A DNA stretch of 64,000 nt from Paralichthys olivaceus (lineage: Eukaryota; Chordata; Actinopteri; Pleuronectiformes; Paralichthyidae): contig NC_091098.1 in the NCBI RefSeq assembly GCF_024713975.1, positions 15,238,316 to 15,302,315 on the forward strand. The letters run 5' to 3'. Positions 58,002 to 64,000 of this stretch are shown here, piece by piece (the first letter of the stretch is position 1; each line of letters begins with the position of its first letter). The notes under the pieces were generated by a model. That model worked only from the letters and a program-made list of their open reading frames with translations. It did not search any database and was not told the origin of the DNA. A program made the translations under genes and the position numbers.

Positions 58002-59360
58002 GCAATCTCAGCTGTGACCTCAGGAGCCATTGTGTTTTCCTGCCAGACCCTCAGCAGCCAATGACGTGGCTCAGAGCTCCAACTTTTTGTTTTTTTTGTT
58101 ACAGTCCTGAGCAACTTTTTTTCTCCACATCTTGGCCCTGCCTCACAACATCAAGGTGTGCTGGGACTTTTTTTTTTTACAATAAATCCTCTGGGTCCTA
58201 CTGCTAAGAGTTTTTTTTTTCAGAAAGTAAAACTTCAGACACACAATCTGCCTTTCCTTCACCCACACCCCCTCCTCCACCAACACACAACCATCCTTAG
58301 CCCTGCACGCCCCTGTCCTCCCTAATCTCCTGCCTCCTGAGAGCTGTGCGGGAGGTACAAACTCAGAAGAGGCACAGTTGACTTATACAATGTAAAGCAC
58401 TGTGAAACGCCCACAGGGATCAAAGTGACATTGTTGCTGGAGATGAGGTGTAACCTCAAACCATCGTCTGTTAGCAAGGAGTTCATTTCCGAGAAGGATG
58501 GATGTCTGTAATAGCTTTGGGAGTTTAAACTGTGTGGCCATAAGAAAGAGTCCTGTACCCGTGAGACCACCTGTGAAACCCGATCACACATGGCAGCCTG
58601 GTTCATGGATCAAACTGCACCTTGACTCTGATCAGAGATCTCGTGGGATGAGTGAGATGTTGTTCTTTGTCTTGCAGGAGTGAATACACGGGAACTTTGG
58701 ATAATTACGATATAAAATAGATAAATCTGGATCTATGTGTTTACTGCTATTAATATAATGTTTTTAAAATGTATCTAGAAATCAGCATCAAATGTAATCA
58801 AAATAGAGATGTTCTCATATGTAGGAGTGAGCATGAGGCATGAGGGTGATCGTGAAACAAAGAAGACGAAAATAATTTGTTTTAGATTTGTGACCTGATT
58901 GTGGTTCTTTGAATGAACCTCTCCCATCTCACGAGGCTACGTGAGGCAGTGCAGGCAATGCCAACATTTCCTATTGTTGCGCTGGGCAACACCCAAGGAT
59001 TTGAGCTTGAACGCGCCTAGACCTTGGGCAGAACGATCGAGCGTTTGAAGCTGGAAAATAAACCTCACTACACTTCAAACAAAGATGGCAAAGCATTGTA
59101 TTGTACTGATGTATCTGTTAAGACGTTTAACCTTTGTTGTAATTCAAAGTAAAATCATACCATCCACACACGTAGCATGAACACGAGGATACAGTTCATT
59201 TTACTGTCATCGTCAACTTTACTCTACACAGTGACAATGAACTATAAAGACTGTGAAGTATAGAAAACAAATAATATGGGTCTAAAAAAATTTCTAATGC
59301 TGCACATAGGAGAACATGCATTTGTTTCATATCGAAGTCATTGCATCAACTGTTACCCAT

Positions 59361-59408
59361 GATACCCTTCTCTGCATAGACTGGAATGTTTATGCAGAGA
59401 AGGGTATC
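59361..59408. repeat. Perfect 18-bp inverted repeat with 12-nt loop
   Basis: Arms 59361-59378 (GATACCCTTCTCTGCATA) and 59391-59408 are exact reverse complements. The flanks do not continue the pairing. Confidence 0.95.
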
Positions 59409-62400
59409 GTCTCTACAAACGTTGCCATCGTGCACATTTGGAGCCAGTGGCGATCAGGTGGGATGGAGCCGAGGTAGTGAGGTCCCCCGATACACATACT
59501 CGACCAATCACGGGTCAGACTTGGCTGTGGATCAAAACCAAATTACTGGAAAACATGAACTTGAACATCAACACAATCAAAACACTTGGGCTCCTTTTTG
59601 GGGGGGGGCTGTCATGTCATCCATCTTTGTATACGGTCCATGGCCTGGACTTGCAGACATTTATGTGTAAAAACTCAATGAAAACACTGTGATCCACCAC
59701 AGACATTATATCACTATAAAAGCTTGGTAGCTCTTGTGTGTGCAGACAGTAGACATTGGGCAACAATAATGTTTATTAAGAATTCTCCATAAATAAGTTT
59801 AATATTCACTCTTTAGCTCCATATTGGTCTCCAGCAATTGAGGACAATTATAAAATCAGTCTGAGTTTTGAAATTGGATTTTGGAAGATTTGACTTAAAG
59901 ATTAAACCAAAACAACAACATAAAAAAAGTCAATAAATGCTGGATATGAACTCATCATTTAGATTTTTGTCACTTGATGAAGTTATAATTAGCAGAGGAG
60001 GTTTAGTAATCCTACATACAGCAACAATACGAGACGGGTCAAACGATTTAACCCTGATAAACATCTCAATGTCTTTCTAATGAGTGTTGCTTCTAAATTT
60101 AACAAATTTCGCCCCATGCTGTTGTGTTTCCATCAGGAGAAAACATTACTGAACATGTATTTGAAGTCAAACAGTTAATAGGTGAGAGGTCCAGAATGAG
60201 ATGTGTCCCTACCTCCAATACGCTAAATGAAATAAACAGGTGTGCTGCATTGTTTTCGTTCCAGTGTCATATATTCCTAGAATTTCTGTTTCTCTGGTTT
60301 AGAGGAGACACAGTGATATAAGGAATTTCCTTTAAATGCCAGGAATGTGGGCCATTGTGTTGATCAGCTCCTGAGGATTTATGAACATGCCGATGGCCTG
60401 GTGTGTCTGTGGGCTGTTTAAACAAGATATTAATCAGTGGTAAAGGGAACAATGTGTTGAATGGAAAAGGATATGAGTGTTAACCCCGAACCAGAGACGA
60501 AAACCCTTCTGCCCCATCAAAACACAGGCAGCACTTTATGAATTTCAAACAATGACAATGTGAATACCTGAGTGGCACGACCAGACACAAAGTACACAGC
60601 TGAGCCATTCATACAGCGCAGCTTGCATTCAATTAGCCCGGCAGCACCAACAAACAGGGTCTCAACACCTTTTCGTGCGCAAGATGTGTCAAGTGATATG
60701 ACCTGTTTTTTTTCTCACAAACATACACAACACGCATACTTTAAATGTGAAGTCACGGGTTTTAATGGCTGAAGTTAGATGAAAATGAACAACAATCTGT
60801 TACTCTGTGGTATGTGTTTCCATTTCTGTTTCACGCTTTGACAACAACTGTAGTTGTGTTTGGCAGCGTAAACCTCATGATCCCACTTTGCTTGTTACAT
60901 TAGCATTAATCAAATTATAAAAATATCTCTCCCACCCTGTCCCCTTCATGCTGAGTGTGTGTCATGATCTCGCAGGGTCTTTGTTTTACTCTCGACCAGG
61001 GAGAGGCTCCAGTGATTTTTGTGGCCTATAGTTCCTGCTATTGTTCTTTATCTGCTTTATGGGATGCTTTTCCCGACCCCCCATGGCATGTTGCTTTGGA
61101 AATGACCTTGTCTATGAAGCTGACTGCTGGCAGCCAACCCTCTCCTTGTATCCCTGTCTCCTTACCTCTCCCATCCCTTTCCGCCCCGTGCTCCTCTCCA
61201 TCCATTAGAGCCTGTTCAGACCGGTTTACATTGTTTGACTTCATGAATCATGCCTCGGTGCAGAATTCTTCCTGTCAGTTCGAGAAGTTGTTGTGATCTG
61301 TCACTCACACCATACAAAGTTTCTGCTGGGGTTAAGAGCCGAGCACAACCCAGGAATTTGTCATACAGCCCTTTGATGTGTGTTACAGTGGCCTGTCATT
61401 ATTAAGGCAATACAATAATCACACAGTTCTTGCTTTCTTTAATCTGTGATTCCTCCACTTATTCTTCTCCTCTTGATTGTACCTGAAATTACAAAACATT
61501 ATAATCTAAATACATTTACACAAAGCTCTGTGGGGAATCTCCCTTCCATTATGTTAATATTCTCAATTCTCATACAGTGGTAAAGCGTCATAGTTTCTCA
61601 TTCCTCTCATATTCTCCAGCTGCACTTTTAACTTTGTGTGAGTCCAGTATGTTTCGGAGTGATTCACTGATTTCCCTCTCATTCTTGATGAACGTCTCCT
61701 GACCTCCACCACACCTACACTGGTCATGGCCATTTTTCAAACATCTGGGTCATGCATCTCCCGGGCGGGTGAGGCAGCGAACGCCCAGATCAGCAGGCTC
61801 CCCAAGGCTCTCCACTCACAAAGCATCCTCCACAGTTACATTTTTATGTTCTCACTGAGGTTAAAACAAAGATGATGATGACTTGACGACACAAATCATT
61901 TAATCTGGGTTGATGCTGTTTCCATTTACATGAGGTGTGGATATGTTATTGTTTACTGGTGACCTATAAGTCTACATTACTTGGCAACAGATATGCCGGG
62001 CATCCACACTACTTCAGCCACTAAAATGATAAAAGTTTGGTTTTAATTTGAAAACTCCAGCATAGCGTTTTTTAGTTCTGATGGGCAGAAACGGAGATGT
62101 TCAGAAACAATGATGACACTTACAACCGCCTGCCGATTGGGTCTTTTCGGTCACGGCCTTTGCTGATTCGTGGGACTCCTATCACTAGACAAACAACCAG
62201 ACTCGGCTAAAGTCTTTGCTAAAAGATGTGGTGCAGTTTAAGTTGGCATTTTACAATAATGCCACTGTTTACTTATGTAGGAAACGAGCTATTATTCAAG
62301 CAATCTCCGACAGTTCCCATGTCCAGCGGGCGTGCTCATATAGACGGGGATTAATACTGATAAGGAACCAAAACACTTGCACTGTTAATTTAAAATCTGC

Positions 62401-62865
62401 CTTCAAGCACTTTGGTCCTTTCACAGTAATATTAGGATAAATTACTATATTATTACAACTAATAATAAATAATAATAATTTACAAAACCATACAGGGGAG
62501 TTAATTTGACTTATAGAGGCCACTTGGTTGGCTGGAGAGTCTGGTTGTAGGATGTGTCCCTTCCTAGCCCATGCCAAAGCATTGTCCAGCTCAAGTACAC
62601 GGCGGCGACACAGCCTTGAACCACATTGTGAGCATTCACATTCACATTGTCTGCTTCACCTCAATACTTCTGTCAACACTAGATTCACTTTCAGCTGTCG
62701 AGCGGAGAAATATTTCCCTGTGTTGTCATTCAAAGCCTTCAGGAAACTCCCTAAGCTTTGATTTGTATAACTGGTGTATTTAGGCTAGAGAATAATACCT
62801 AGCTCCATATTCAGTACAAATAAAATAATGGGCATGAAAATGGAAGAAAGACCTCCATGTGAAAA

Positions 62866-62940
62866 TTCATCCATCCATCAATCCATCATCTATACCACTT
62901 ATGCTCTTGAGGGTCACAGGGGTTGACACCGGGTGAGAAA
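62866..62940. mobile_element. LINE-derived tail fragment
   Basis: TCATCCATCCATCAATCC followed by TATACCACTTATGCTCTTGAGGGTCACAGGGG matches, by memory, a common fish LINE-derived repeat (CCATCCATC...CCGCTTATCCTCTTGAGGGTC). Only the first part is present. Confidence 0.5.
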
Positions 62941-64000
62941 ATTTTTGTATGTTACTTAAAAATATTCTCATACAACCAGATATTCAGCCACAGCACTGGG
63001 GGTTGAAGTAAATGAGATTTTGCGCCGATCCACCAGTGACTCTGGTGGACTTTGTCTTGTGCGTGAGACTTCGATGGAGTGGGTCCTTGAGAATCACCAG
63101 TGCAGCGAGGCTCACCTCACTCTGGGTTCAGAGCAGGCAGGTTGTGCTCACTGCCCTTCAACGTTGACTCAACAGTTTTCATTAATTTGATTTGTGTGCA
63201 CCGCAACAAAAAAAAAAGAAATATATGATTCTGCTTTTACTCCAGTACAGTGGAAGTGTGGAATTTAATTTATGATGCTCAAAGCATTGCTGGTGCTCAA
63301 TATGATGCTCAATCCACTGACCTCCTCATCCATCAATGACTGTTCATACTGTCAGGTGTTGGTCCAATCAGAGCTTAGTGACTGTAACGCTGCTCATATC
63401 AGCAGGTTATGAATGACATAATGATAAAGTAGTAATTTGCCTAAAAAGTAAATGAAAGCTATAGTATCCAAATTAAAATCTGCCACCATTTTCAGTTTGA
63501 AAAAATAAACAAGTGTACACAGTAATTTAAAAAACTTAATTTAACTTAATCTGAGAAACATGAGATTTTCCCAAATTTTATTGAGATGTCCAAAACATCG
63601 GTTTACAATGGATTTTGAAGTACGTAAAATATTGTCTATATTAAGTTATAATCTTTTAATATAGTCTCCCAGTGCAGTTATAAATAGGCTGATCACAGTA
63701 GCAGAGCGTGCTCAGTTACAGTTGGGATCGTATCCATTTTCAGTCTCTTACGTAACCCCTATCGCTAATTCGTCATATTCCAACAGTGGATTTTCCTGAC
63801 GTCCTGCAGCCTGTGAGTTGTGTGGATGTGTTCACAGGGCTGCTGCATCACCAGACACCGTCTGCAGCACGTATACCCGCCTGAAAGCAACAGGGTGGAG
63901 GGCAGGGAGACGTGGACCCAGAGCTGTAGTGGCAGTCGCTGCCAGACGGCCTTCCTGCCACAATGTGCCATCACTCATGCATGAACATCTGAGGCCAGAC

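Larger units (their letters stand above)
58002..64000. other. Region upstream of slc26a10; no recognised gene
   Basis: No coherent exon chain was found on either strand. The region holds a perfect 18-bp hairpin (59361-59408) and a degenerate repeat at about 61998-62210 with motifs like those near 21870 (CCACACTACTTC, CGTTTTTTAG). At 62866-62940 a LINE-associated CCATCCATC-CTTATGCTCTTGAGGGTCACAGG tract occurs. A GC-richer 200-bp patch lies at the right edge (63790-63990). Confidence 0.5.

Noticed and set aside
60955..61296. 113-codon open frame upstream of slc26a10
   Set aside because: It is a Ser/Pro/Leu-rich chance frame with no splice partners and no recognisable domain.

Overview
The window is vertebrate nuclear DNA from a teleost fish, most likely a percomorph. 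Genes are split into short exons with GT/AG introns, long CA/GT and AT microsatellites are abundant, and several short interspersed elements familiar from teleost genomes are present. These include a TTAA-flanked element beginning with a GGGATAGTTCACC-type terminus and an element containing an ATGGCGGCCTCCGTA core. No prokaryotic, viral, rRNA, tRNA or CRISPR features were seen.

Five protein-coding genes could be assembled exon by exon. (1) The 3' half of a ZNF385A-type zinc-finger gene lies on + at 3113-8030; its earlier exons lie left of the window. (2) A complete tachykinin-3 gene (tac3) lies on + at 27433-28617. It encodes two tachykinins, a neurokinin-B-type decapeptide and a neurokinin-F-type peptide. 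(3) A core-1 beta-1,3-galactosyltransferase gene (C1GALT1 family) lies on - at 35427-30028, with one GC-AG intron. (4) A complete B4GALNT1 gene (GM2/GD2 ganglioside synthase) lies on + at 41201-49313, in 10 coding exons encoding 525 aa. (5) A complete SLC26A10-type anion transporter gene lies on - at 57963-52293, in 18 coding exons encoding 705 aa. All four complete reading frames close exactly across the splice junctions, which is strong internal evidence for the models.

Layout: 1-3112 is znf385a intron; 3113-8030 holds znf385a exons; 8031-about 26900 is gene-poor and may include a long znf385a 3' UTR; 26.9-28.8 kb is tac3; 30.0-38.2 kb is c1galt1; 38.2-39.3 kb is a putative divergent promoter interval; 39.3-49.3 kb is b4galnt1, whose introns carry most of the transposon debris; 49.3-52.1 kb is intergenic; 52.1-58.0 kb is slc26a10; 58.0-64.0 kb has no recognised gene. 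tac3 and c1galt1 converge, c1galt1 and b4galnt1 diverge, and b4galnt1 and slc26a10 converge. From memory, the human counterparts of znf385a, tac3, b4galnt1 and slc26a10 all lie on 12q13-q14, and SLC26A10 and B4GALNT1 are also adjacent there, so most of this is ancestral synteny. c1galt1 is the member that does not fit the human arrangement.

The genes do not form one pathway. b4galnt1 and c1galt1 are both Golgi type II glycosyltransferases, one for gangliosides and one for mucin-type O-glycans; slc26a10 is a multipass anion transporter homologue; tac3 is a secreted neuropeptide precursor; znf385a is a nuclear zinc-finger protein. I found no new multi-gene system. The least explained signals are perfect or near-perfect inverted repeats in otherwise unique DNA (39621-39682, 49800-49833, 59361-59408), a 182-bp near-identical duplication flanking the first coding exon of c1galt1, and an unrecognised frameshifted antisense coding relic inside a b4galnt1 intron.
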